DNA of 64,000 nt from Ochromonas danica (Eukaryota > Sar > Chrysophyceae > Chromulinales > Chromulinaceae). Every line of letters starts with the position of its first letter. The first letter of the stretch is position 1. The stretch covers positions 103,414-167,413 of the forward strand of contig VKHL01000058.1 of assembly GCA_015146655.1 (NCBI GenBank), given 5' to 3'. The translations under genes were made by a program, and so were the position numbers. The notes under the pieces are model-generated. The model did no database searches. It was not told the origin of the DNA and saw only the letters and a program-made list of their open reading frames with translations. This document shows positions 9,467 through 19,422 of the stretch, one piece after another.

Positions 9467-11932
9467 TTATCTACCTGGCAGTGGCTTTCCTCTCTTTCTT
9501 ATCGAATTCCCCGCATCATTAGCATTGGACCGACTGTAGTAGTCATTGTTGTTGTTGTAAACTCCAGTAGAGAAGAAGTTGGTGCACTCGGTGTCCACGG
9601 TAGTTTGCTGGAAGAGGCAATGGGTGGAGTCAAAGTTCATCCCAATGCGACCCAAAGCTCCATCATAGCGATTCTTGCGAACATCAAGGAACATATTGCC
9701 AGCTGATTTCTGCAACAAAAGGACAACATCAGCTTCTTGAGAAGCCTTCGCAGAACCACCAATGGAACTCAAACCAAGGAAAGCTTGATCTTCTTCTTTT
9801 CGTGGATGTACTACTAAGATGACATTGACATTCTTCTCACTTGCAAACTTACGAAACTTTTCAATAATTAAATCTTGATAATCATATTTCTCAAAGGATG
9901 ATTTAGCAGCAATTCTTGGCATAAGAAATTGTAAGTTATCAATGATAAAATGGTGAACATCATCCTTCTCTACAGTATATTCCATAGCTTCAATAATACT
10001 TTCAATATGTGTAGCACCAAAGAAGTTCATGAATTGTAAAGGTAAGATTTCAAAATCATCTAAAATCTTATCTAATTCTTCTGGTAATAAATCAACCAAA
10101 GCTTTACTATGAGATCCACGATAACTTTGTTGAATCATCTTTAACACAAGACGTGTATTTCTTACTTCAAATGAACCCCATAATGTTGAAGCACCTTGTC
10201 GTGCAAAGTCAATACTTAATTGTGATAATAAAGTCGTCTTACCACATCCTGTTGGACCTGATAAAACAATTAATTCTCCTCTTCGAAATCCTTTAATAAT
10301 CTCTGTTAAAGCACCTAAAGAAGGTGTTATACTACCTTCTACTGCTTTCTTATCACCATTTTTACCATTTCTTAAATCATTCACAATTTGTAAAATTGAA
10401 GGACGTAAATTAGCAAATGTTTCAATATGTTGATGAGATAATTGTTTTGCCTTTAATAACATATTCACAATTAATTCATTACCACCTTTACTTCTTAAAG
10501 CATCATTAGCATCTTTAGGAGGATTCACCATATCCGCTGGAGGTGTAACAATAAAACAACGACCAGGTCCTAACTTACGTATAATCTTTTCTACTGCTGC
10601 TTGACCAGGTTGATCATAATCTAGATATAGATAGATTATTTGAAAACGTTCTAATAATGGAATCAATTCAGAAGGAAAAGATTGACATCCATTAGGTAAG
10701 GAAACAACAGGAATATCTTTTAATTTCTTACGATGTATATCCGTTGATTTTGGAATCATTGTTAATGCTTGTGCTACTGCCATACAATCATATTCTCCTT
10801 CTGTAATAATCACTGCATTACTATTAGTAGAATAGACTGTATGCCATCCAAAGAATCCCCAACTACCACCTTTGGGTAATAACCGTTGTAATCCTTTTGT
10901 CTCAATAGCACGATATTTAACACGTTGTATGAAGAAATCCTTCCCACCATTGCCGCCATCAACACTCTCCTTGTCTTTGCCTTTCTCTTTCCCTTTCTCT
11001 TTCTCTTTACCTTCAGTCACTTCCTTCTGCTGATGGTTCTGATGGTTGTCAGCATGGAGGGTAATAGGTTTCTTAGCTTGAGGATGACTTGATGACACAG
11101 CTTGGAAAGTAACATGTTTAAGATCAACATTAGCAGCTAATTCAACAATAGGAAAAGTGATACAAACATGATCTTTCCATTCTCCTTCATCATCAAGGTA
11201 TTGTTGAATAGTATACCCTACTAGATATTTACGAAGAATTTCATCATTTAGACCACGAATTGTATTGACATAATTCTTAGCAGCTTCTAGTTCTTCTGAG
11301 GTAGTGGTAGAGGTAGAGGTAGTAGGTGGGAAGAGGTTGAGATGGTATTGATGAGTGAGTACTTGGTTTGGGTAGGTTTTCTTCTTTGACTGTGCATTTT
11401 CTTCTTCAGAGGAAAACTCTGACAGCAACACTGTCTGTTGTTGTTGTTGCTGTGGTTGATATTGCCTTGAGTTAGTCTCACCAACGGCTACATTCGCTGT
11501 ACTACCACTACCACCACTACTGGTAGTACTACTGCTACTGCTAGTAATACCATGACTACCAGCAGCAAGTAGAACTCGATTGACCTTCTGTCGAAGATCT
11601 TGAAATCCTCCACCAATAGCACAACGATAACAATAATAACTTCCATCAGGACGAACATTTAACTTCCATAAATTATCTGCTTTATCTTTATTACCTTTTG
11701 AACAAAGATTACATTGTTTAACTTCTAGACATCCATTTTCACGTTGACGATGATCTGTTTTCATAGCATTAATAACTGTCATGATCTCTTCTGAAGGAAG
11801 AAGAACATTTGATGTTGATTTGGAGGATTTAGAGGATGATGAGGATGATGATGATGACACTACTTTCTTAGTGGCTAAATAACGTCTCCAAGTAGAAGAC
11901 CTTAAAGCAGGAAGAAAGATACTTCGATTCAT
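9467..11932 (-). CDS. TWNK: Twinkle-type organellar DNA primase-helicase
   Basis: A single open frame of 821 residues from the ATG at 11932 (MNRSIFLPALRSSTWRRYLATKK), chosen because it begins an Arg-rich, acid-free presequence typical of organelle import; the frame is open 21 codons further upstream. Domains: a T7-like zinc-binding motif, CNLC (Cys74, Cys77) and CYRC (Cys101, Cys104); TOPRIM fold with EGEYDCMA near residue 380 and DYDQPG near 440; RecA-type helicase with Walker A GPTGCGKTT near 560 and Walker B-like HHFIIDNLQ. In plants and protists the enzyme both primes and unwinds organelle DNA; animals have lost the zinc ligands, this protein keeps them. Ser-, Gln- and Lys/Glu-rich low-complexity inserts (residues about 26-41, 170-185, 310-330) separate the modules. 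Target mitochondrion, plastid or both. Confidence 0.93.
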   Translation of the reverse strand: MNRSIFLPALRSSTWRRYLATKKVVSSSSSSSSSKSSKSTSNVLLPSEEIMTVINAMKTDHRQRENGCLEVKQCNLCSKGNKDKADNLWKLNVRPDGSYYCYRCAIGGGFQDLRQKVNRVLLAAGSHGITSSSSSTTSSGGSGSTANVAVGETNSRQYQPQQQQQQTVLLSEFSSEEENAQSKKKTYPNQVLTHQYHLNLFPPTTSTSTTTSEELEAAKNYVNTIRGLNDEILRKYLVGYTIQQYLDDEGEWKDHVCITFPIVELAANVDLKHVTFQAVSSSHPQAKKPITLHADNHQNHQQKEVTEGKEKEKGKEKGKDKESVDGGNGGKDFFIQRVKYRAIETKGLQRLLPKGGSWGFFGWHTVYSTNSNAVIITEGEYDCMAVAQALTMIPKSTDIHRKKLKDIPVVSLPNGCQSFPSELIPLLERFQIIYLYLDYDQPGQAAVEKIIRKLGPGRCFIVTPPADMVNPPKDANDALRSKGGNELIVNMLLKAKQLSHQHIETFANLRPSILQIVNDLRNGKNGDKKAVEGSITPSLGALTEIIKGFRRGELIVLSGPTGCGKTTLLSQLSIDFARQGASTLWGSFEVRNTRLVLKMIQQSYRGSHSKALVDLLPEELDKILDDFEILPLQFMNFFGATHIESIIEAMEYTVEKDDVHHFIIDNLQFLMPRIAAKSSFEKYDYQDLIIEKFRKFASEKNVNVILVVHPRKEEDQAFLGLSSIGGSAKASQEADVVLLLQKSAGNMFLDVRKNRYDGALGRIGMNFDSTHCLFQQTTVDTECTNFFSTGVYNNNNDYYSRSNANDAGNSIRKRGKPLPGR

Positions 11933-12390
11933 ATTTATGACCTCAGATTTATATGTCACTCTATCTGACTCTCTCTTTGTCTCTCTTTGTCTCACTTCTG
12001 ATCAGCAAGCAGAGGACTCGTCTAGTCCTTTTTGCCTTCTTGTCTCTTCCCCACCAATTCCCTCCCCTTCGCCAAATACACTGTGTGTCAACTATTATTA
12101 TAGAGCGAGGTAAATACCTGGAGTGGGCGGAAGCTCTGCTGTGTGTTAACTATTATTGTTGAGCGAGGGGAATACCTAGACCTTCCAGATTTTAGACATC
12201 TGGAACCTCTTTTTGTTGTCCTCGATTGTTTCATTTTCAAAAAGAAATCAAATAGTCTAAATCGATTTCGACGTTGTCAATTAGTTTTTATTAAAATTGA
12301 CTTGACTTGACTTGACTTGACTTGACTTGATTTCTCCTCTCTTATTATCTATTTGTTGTTATCATTCTCTACTGAAAGACTGACTCTATC
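11933..12390. other. Divergent intergenic region between TWNK and SSXT-SANT genes
   Basis: 458 bp without a supportable gene. It contains two imperfect copies of a GTTAACTATTATT..GAGCGAGG segment near 12083-12115 and 12141-12170, and the TTGAC repeat at 12297-12330. It must hold the promoters of both flanking genes, but no TATA-like box stands out. Confidence 0.5.
12297..12330 (+). repeat. (TTGAC)n pentanucleotide repeat
   Basis: Seven nearly perfect TTGAC units in tandem, about 60 bp before the start codon of the SSXT-SANT gene. Confidence 0.95.
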
Positions 12391-13693
12391 ATGCCAATTG
12401 AAAGTTCTGTACCAATAACATCAATAGGGAATAATACTGGTGGTGGTAGTGGAAATAGCAGTAGTAGTGGTGGTAATGGTAGTGGTAGCAGTGCCATCAG
12501 TCAGAAGCTATTAGAGCAAAATGAGGATATTATTGCTACTATTGGTAAGTCAACTGTACACCCTATACCATATACCGTATATAGCATGTACTATATATAG
12601 CCCATATCATATATAGCCTGCACCATAGTCTGTGCCCATATAAGGCATTTACTGAAGTCTATACTACCATAGTCTATCCTATGTTTAGTAGTCAGAGTAT
12701 TGACCACTAGTATAGTTTTTATATGTAAATTACATGTCTGTGTGTAGCTTATATGTAGCGAATACTTGGTGTGTGTGTGTGTGTGTATGTATGCAGTGTA
12801 GACTATGAATGTGGTTTGTGTTTATATGTAGTATGTGTGTGTGCGCGTGGGTATGTATGTATATATATGTGAGTATATGTATGTATGTTATATACTGACT
12901 ACCGTATGATAACTACATGACCCTAACTACTGCTTGATTATGGAATATTAATGTCATGTCATTTCTATTGTTTTTATAGTTGAAAACCTTCAACTAGGAC
13001 GATTAGATGAATGTATGCAACATTACATGATCTTACAAGGAAATCTCATAGCATTAGCATCAGAATTGGATAACTACCCTACAGAGGATTGTGATGCTTA
13101 CGCACATTTGATGATGCCACCATCGTCATCATCATCATCACCTTCTGCTGCTACTGCTGGCGTCATCCAATTTCAACCTCAACCTTCTTCTTCAACTTCA
13201 TCTTCAACTTCAACTTCTCTTAATCCCTTCCCAGATGCTATAATGAGAAAAGACTGTTTGGATGAGTTATTGCCATTTGAAGAACGATCTTTACCTTCTC
13301 CACCTATTATTCCATCTTGTTCTCAATGTGCGGCGAAGAAGGTAGGATTGATTCACTTCCCTCTTGTCTCTCTCATTCTCTCCCCCTCACTCTCTTTTGG
13401 TGTTTTGTCTTGTCTTGGTGTTGAATTTGGATGATGGTGGTGGTGTTGTTGTTGGTATTGGATGATGATGATGATGATGATATTGGATGATGATGTTGTT
13501 GGTATTGGATGATGATGATGATGATGATATTGGATGATGATGTTGTTGGTATTGGATGATGATGATGATGATGATATTGGATGATGATGTTGTTGGTATT
13601 GGATGATGATGATGATGATGATATTGGATGATGATGTTGTTGGTATTGGATGATGATGATGATGATGATATTGGATGATGATGTTGTTGGTAT

Positions 13694-13725
<32 letters not shown>

Positions 13726-16032
13726 ATTGGATGATGATGTTGTTGGTATTGGATGATGATGATGATGATGATGATGATATTGGATGATGATGTTGTTGGT
13801 ATTGGATGATGATGATGATGCTGATATTGGATGATGATCTTGTTGGTATTGGATGGTGATGATGATGATGATGATGATATTGGATGATGATGTTGTTGGT
13901 ATTGGATGATGATGATGATGATGATGCTGATATTGGATGATGATCTTGTTGGTATTGGATGGTGATGATGATGATGATGATATTGGATGATGATGATGAT
14001 GATATTGGATGATGATGGTGAGAAGATCTCAGCGAGAGAATGTCGTCATCAACTTCATCATCTCTCACCAAGTGGAGAATTAACAGAAATGGAACAACAA
14101 GAAGTATTACGTTGTGCACAAGTTCTATTAGCAAGACAACGACAACATTGTCGACAAGATCGTGAAAAGAGAAGTTATAAACGATGGAGTGATCATGACA
14201 AATATTCACTTCTCTTAGCAATTGCTAAATATGGTCTCTTCTCTTCACAAAAGATTGCGTTAGTTTTTCCTGATCGTACAGAAAAACAGATCAAAAATAT
14301 TATTTTCAAATCATTTAAAGATTCTTCTTCTACTTTACCTTCATTATCAGAGATTTTAAAGAATCCACCACCTGGTTATGTACCACCACCTTTATTAGCT
14401 TCTCTATTTCAATCTACCACCAGTACTAGTAGTACTAATACTACCAGTAGTGGTAATAGTAGTAGTAACACGATGAAGAAGAACAGTCATCTAATGACAG
14501 ATGATGATCAGCATCGTGGTAGTAATGGAGAGAGTAATAATGGATTGACAAAGAGGAAAGCATTACAAAATGATTTTGGTGTTATGGTTGGTTTGGCAAT
14601 GGGATTAAGTCTAGAAGAAAGGGTAGAGAATGATGTAATGACACATGGAACGATGGCTTCTGATAGTGGAATGAAATCATCGTCTATGGTGTGTGACGTA
14701 CATCATAATAGCGGTCCTTCTCCTAGTACTACACCAGCAACAATAGAATCAGAAAGGGAAGCTAAAAGTGCTATTGTACAGTCTACTACTGGATCTTCAT
14801 CGGCATTAACTTCATCTCTACCATCATCGCGTAAAACTCTTCATGAAAGAGCAAGAGAAGAAAAAGATATTGCCAAACAAGCACGTATCTTGTTGGAATA
14901 TTATAATCACTGTAAGTTATGGAATCTTGTTTTTGATGCTAGTATGTTTGATTGATTTCATGCTGGTTTTGCTTGTTATTGTTGTTGTTGTTGTTGTTTA
15001 GTTGATATGTTAGGCAAGCAACGCTCTGCAGCACAATCTGCGCCAAATCCTGCTGCCCCTGTGGCAGTGTCTGCTGTACCTGGTACAGTGCCGTCCTCTT
15101 CATCCGCTCAATTGGCTGGTCATGATTCAGCAGGGTTATCATCGTCACAGACGGCTGGTGCAGCAGGGAAGAAGCTACCTCCGTTTGCTCGACCAGGATG
15201 GAAGCGATTGATGCAACAACAGCAACAGCAGCAACAACAACAAGCTGCTAGTCAGCTGCCACAGTCCTCTCTAACAAATTCACAGCCATCACAGTCTCAA
15301 TCTCTTCCGAATCTGCAAGCAATGCTGACATCACAATATCAACCACAACAGCAGCAGCAGCAACAACAACAAGGGACTAGTGTTGTACAACCCCAACTTC
15401 ATCCCCAAGCAACACTTCCCCAACATGTTGTTCCTGTCATTCCTCAACAACCAGAACGTACCCCAATGAATCCTTCCAAAGAGCATGCAATCCTCACTCT
15501 GTCGCGTGTAGCAACTGCTTTACCCACCGCACCACCACAAACTATCCCGCCATCTAACAACTCTTCCACTCAACAACAACAGCAGCAACAGCAACAAGCT
15601 GTCCCTCTCACGACCAAGGTCGTCAAATCTCGTGCAAAAGCAACTAAAGAACTTGATAGCGCTATTGAGACATTGCCTGCTGTGACCAAGAAGACTGCCA
15701 AGTCATCAACCCCCAAAGGCGACAAGAATGGCAGCCAATTGCCCGTCACCAACAAGGCGCCTAAGAAGAGACGATCATCAAAGAAGGTTGAATCGACTCC
15801 TAACAATGCGAGCAACTCTCAATCTTCTTCTCAATGTAATGATGGTCGTTCTCTTATGCAACATGTGGTAAGAGGAGGAGGAGAAAGCAACACAGCAGGA
15901 CCTGTTGGTGGATCAGCTTCATCCTTCTCAGTCAGCATGTCTGGAGCTTTCTTTGATTCGCATGATCATGACTTCCCACCTGGTGATGCTTTGTTAATTG
16001 AAGACATTGGTGAAGGTTTGTCATTTTTCTAG
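12391..16032 (+). CDS. SSXT (SS18/GIF-like) domain joined to a Myb/SANT domain, Gln-rich
   Basis: Exons 12391-12544, 12980-13341, about 14026-14911 and 15002-16032; frames and split codons agree and give about 810 residues. Residues about 35-85, read across intron 1, match the SSXT domain: KLLEQNEDIIATIVENL then GRLDECMQHYMILQGNLIAL. This domain occurs in animal SS18 and plant GIF/AN3, subunits of SWI/SNF complexes. Exon 3 encodes a single Myb/SANT repeat (YKRWSDHDKYSLLLAIAKYG, then FPDRTEKQIKN). The C-terminal exon has three Gln tracts and Lys-rich stretches (SKKV, KKRRSSKK) that look like nuclear signals. Predicted role: chromatin-associated transcription cofactor. The exon 3 acceptor is uncertain (AG at 14022 or 14025) because the intron is repetitive. 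A short 3' exon beyond GEG|GTTTGT is possible. Confidence 0.8.
12793..12814 (+). repeat. Dispersed intron repeat, copy 1
   Basis: A 22 bp word whose core is TGTAGACTATGAATGTGG follows a GT-rich tract in intron 1 of the SSXT-SANT gene. An identical word follows the (GT)n tract at 18345-18366. Confidence 0.85.
13433..14015 (+). repeat. Minisatellite in intron 2 of the SSXT-SANT gene
   Basis: About eleven tandem copies of a 45-57 bp unit built from GTTGTTGGTATTGGATGATG and a (GAT)n array of variable length. Copies near 13818 and 13928 share a GCTGATATTGG variant, so the array expanded by blocks. It fills almost the entire 680 bp intron; the poly-His frame on the other strand is its shadow. Confidence 0.95.
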
Positions 16033-16286
16033 TGCTAAGATGAGAATGAGGGGTGATGATCAGAATAGCTTATTACAGCTAGTAAATAAGCAAAACATTC
16101 TTTCTCTCTCAGTGTGTTATACGCAATGAATGAATCTTATCCTAACCCTCAAAACTCACGATGCTAGCTAATGAAGCGTGAATCATATCTTATACCTTCT
16201 GTGTGGTATACTCAAAATAAAAACTATAAAGAGTAGTCATCATCCTTCATGACCTCTGACAATATCAACACATGGAATGAAGAAGG
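16033..16286. other. Convergent 3' intergenic region
   Basis: 254 bp between two converging genes. AATAAA near 16214 could serve as a polyadenylation signal for the plus-strand gene. Nothing else is recognised. Confidence 0.4.
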
Positions 16287-18288
16287 CTACCTAAGGAGAG
16301 TCATGGTAACAACTGCAATCATCGATGCAATGGTCAGGGTCAACATGCGTCCTGAGCTAGTAGTAGCCCCATTAGATTCCAGGACTGTTGGTTCAGCACC
16401 AGCAGTCCAAGTGTAGATCGAAGTCGACGTCTTGACAGATCCAGTAGGGGCATGGAAGATAGCAGCAAGAAGTGTTGGTAGAGAAGCACTCTTTAACACA
16501 GCTTGCATAGTAGAGATTTCACTGCTTTCCATATTCTGCAAGTAGATCTATATATCATAATATAACACCACCGTCAACAACAACAACATGAGATGAGATG
16601 AGATTGATAGCATATAAGATCAAGTAACAAGTCAGTTCTACGAACCTGATAGGTGAAATTGCCTGTAGTGGACGATGTATAATCACTACCAACTGGCCAG
16701 GCAGGGATGCCTGTTTCAGGTGTTAATACTTCAGTACCATTAGAATATGAATAACCAATAATACGCACTTGGAATGGGTAAGAGGTCTAATCAACAAAAC
16801 AACAAAAACAAAACAATTTTCAATAAAGACAATAACAAGGAAATGTCAGCAAAAAAGTTATGAACGGGTTGTGTTTACTTGAAGATTGTATGGTTGACTA
16901 GCAAAGGCACTATTAGCCTTTACTAATGCTGCAGTTAATAATCCTTGTGCTTGAATTAAAGAAGACTTATCATAGACATTAGTGTAATATCCTATAAATC
17001 ACATGATCAATCTATTAGTAACTAACATCTTGAGTGATGTCAGATATATCACACTAACCTGCAGTATGTGGTAGAGTAAACCATGTCTGGAAAACAGTCT
17101 GACTAGCCATGGAACCTTGAGCACAAAGTGTTTTGAGACTGAAATTACTAGATGATGATAAGGTTGAAGTACATGAAGCTGAGGAGAGATAGTTAGCAAG
17201 ACAAGGAGGTAAGACAGTAAACTTGGAAATATTTGTTGACATTTGATTTCCAGATAAAAGCCAAAAACCCGAATTAGCACAACAATCCATAGCAGAGAAA
17301 GTTGCACAGAATTGTTTTAAGACCTGTTTATTGTTTGTTATCAGCACATCATAATAGATCAGTTGACTAATAGAGGAGAAGGAAAGATAATGTTGGATGG
17401 ATGGATATCATATCACCTACCTGTGTATTATAAGTCGGAGAATTATAATAGTTACATTGCATATTAAAGGGAGAAACAGAACTTGTACTATCAGATGATG
17501 ATGACATGGAAGAAAAAGATTGCCAACAATTAGCACCTTTACTGTTCACGTCTAATTACATAGACAGACACAGACAGAGAGACAGATAAACGGTTAGTCC
17601 TCATAAGATAGCATAGCATAGCATAGCATAGCATAGCATAGCACAGCACAACACACACACATCATGCAAAAGTGTATATTTGTGTGTTCCAACTTACCAC
17701 AAGCTTGATTACGAAATGGTTGATAGTTACGTAATTGATAGACTAACGGATAACTCTTATTATGAGTTGCTAATTCCTTAGAGCAGGATAATAAGAAGTT
17801 ATTGGAATCCGTTTGGAAGTTTTGATAACATCTTCGACCACAAGTATCTTCTTCAAAGTTAGCATCATATAAATACCCTTCAATAATACTTTGAAATGCG
17901 GCAGTATTACCCTTCGCTGCACTTGCTAATATCTTTAGAAAGCCTATTTTCATCGAAAATGGCAGAGATACAGAGTGATGGTATAGACAGTTGCGAGGTA
18001 GTGGTAGTAGTAGTAGAGGTAGTACCTGTGTATTCAGTGAGACAGACGGAGGGAGCATTGTAGATGTCATACTCTGCGTGAGGGTAATCACCACATCCAT
18101 ACATCTTTCCTAAGAGGTAACGAGCACAGATCTATACATAGAAGTTGTCAGAAGGATAGATGACAACACATAAGATAGACAGACTCTCTCTCTCTCACTC
18201 ACCTTCTTGAGGTCAAAGCCAATGCCTTTGCAACTCTATATCATCAACACATAATAGTCATTACAATACATTACCAGGAGTAGGAAGA

Positions 18289-18349
<61 letters not shown>

Positions 18350-18783
18350 GTAGACTATGAATGTGGCGTGTATACGCTTACCAATTCATCTTCGATATAA
18401 TGGCAAAGCTGATTGCTGCAGTCGTCAGACAGTCCCGAGTGTTTGGAGAAGCTGGGCACAGAGGCTAACTGACGATTGTCTTCTTCTTCTTGACTGCTTC
18501 CACCGTGATGGAAGATCTCCATGAGATGGTCAATATTCTCCATGGCTTCATGTGTTTGTTCAAAAGTAGCGAGAAAGTCACTATCCACTAGACGCTGCAC
18601 TAGTTGGACTAACAAGTGTCGAGGACTGAGGGTATCCACTGGGAGGTCATTATTGGCCATGTCTGGGAGAGAAGACTCAGCCACAGTCTGCTGGGCCATA
18701 GCCTGCTGCTGGATAGTCACTCCCAGCAGTAGCATCATGACAAACATCATTGTTATCATCATCATCATCACTGTCATTGTCAA
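16287..18783 (-). CDS. Secreted or surface-anchored Cys-rich protein of unknown family, nine exons
   Basis: Nine exons: 18382-18783, 18203-18235, 18026-18131, 17698-17943, 17421-17551, 17059-17323, 16879-16991, 16646-16786 and 16287-16535. All phases fit and give 561 residues. The Met-rich N-terminus has a signal-peptide core (MMFVMMLLLGV, then QQQAMAQQ). The body holds about twenty Cys, many in CC, C.C or spaced patterns (DDCSNQLCHYIEDEL, MYGCGDYPHAEYD, DTCGRRCYQNFQ, DCCANSGFW), as expected for disulfides. The C-terminus is a Thr/Ser-rich stretch then a hydrophobic tail (MLTLTIASMIAVVTMTLLR), which suggests a GPI signal or a membrane anchor. The second exon is only 33 bp. I do not recognise the family; a role at the cell surface is inference. 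It starts divergently from the SMT gene, 640 bp away. Confidence 0.85.
17611..17643 (-). repeat. (GCATA)n repeat in intron 4 of the secreted-protein gene
   Basis: Six perfect GCATA units in tandem within an intron. Confidence 0.95.
18290..18366 (+). repeat. (GT)n microsatellite and dispersed intron repeat, copy 2
   Basis: About 28 GT units at 18290-18344 in intron 1 of the secreted-protein gene are followed at 18345-18366 by the word with core TGTAGACTATGAATGTGG also found at 12793-12814. The word ends about 10 bp before the splice donor, and here lies antisense to the gene; in the other intron it is in sense orientation. Confidence 0.9.
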
Positions 18784-19422
18784 TGTTATCGTCTTCTTCG
18801 AGATAATACTTCTTCCTGTGATTATTAGGTTAGTTAGTAGACTAAGTCTGATTAGAAGAAGTCAAGAATAAGTAGACCGTAACAAAAGGTATGATAGACT
18901 AGACTAGTCTAGATAATAATGAATAGATCCAGAGGATCTCCACCCACAGCGACTCTCCAGCAGACAGAGCCATTCTCCACTCAAACTCTGGCCCTTTAGC
19001 TCTTTAGCCCTCCGCTAGTTTCGCCCTAGTTATCGGTGTCGTATCGTATCGTTTTTGACCCCAGACGATGGCGCGGCAGCCACAAAAAACCGAGACGATA
19101 CTAAAGTCGACTTTTTACCTCACTGTTTGAGAAAAGCGTGGATTTTTTATCGGGTTATCGGCTTTTTCGACCCAAGTATCGATCGACCCCAAAAACCGAC
19201 CGATACTGGGCCCCTGGCTCTAGTTGGCTAGATATTTTGTGTAATTCCTTAATTTTGGCCTGTGTGATGTGTGTGTCTGTGTGTGTGTGTGGTATGCACT
19301 GGCTGGTTGGCTCTCTGCTCGCTCTGCTTTGGCTTTGTTTGCTTTGCTTTGAGATCTTCCTCACATTCCCTTCTTTTTTCCTCCTCTCAGTAGTTCAATC
19401 CTAGTGTGTGGTCTTGATTAGA
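18784..19422. other. Divergent promoter region with TATCG-rich stretch
   Basis: 639 bp without a supportable gene. The left part has TAGACTAGACTAGTCTAGA near 18894. The stretch 19022-19212 is unusually CG-rich for this genome and repeats GTATCG or TTATCGG about eight times, with two copies of a GACCCC..AAAA motif in opposite orientation (19056 and 19186). The right part is GT- and CT-rich and leads to the SMT start. Confidence 0.5.

Noticed and set aside
13373-14221. 282-residue minus-strand frame rich in His and Ser
   Set aside because: It is the translation of the GAT minisatellite and of the SANT exon in antisense.
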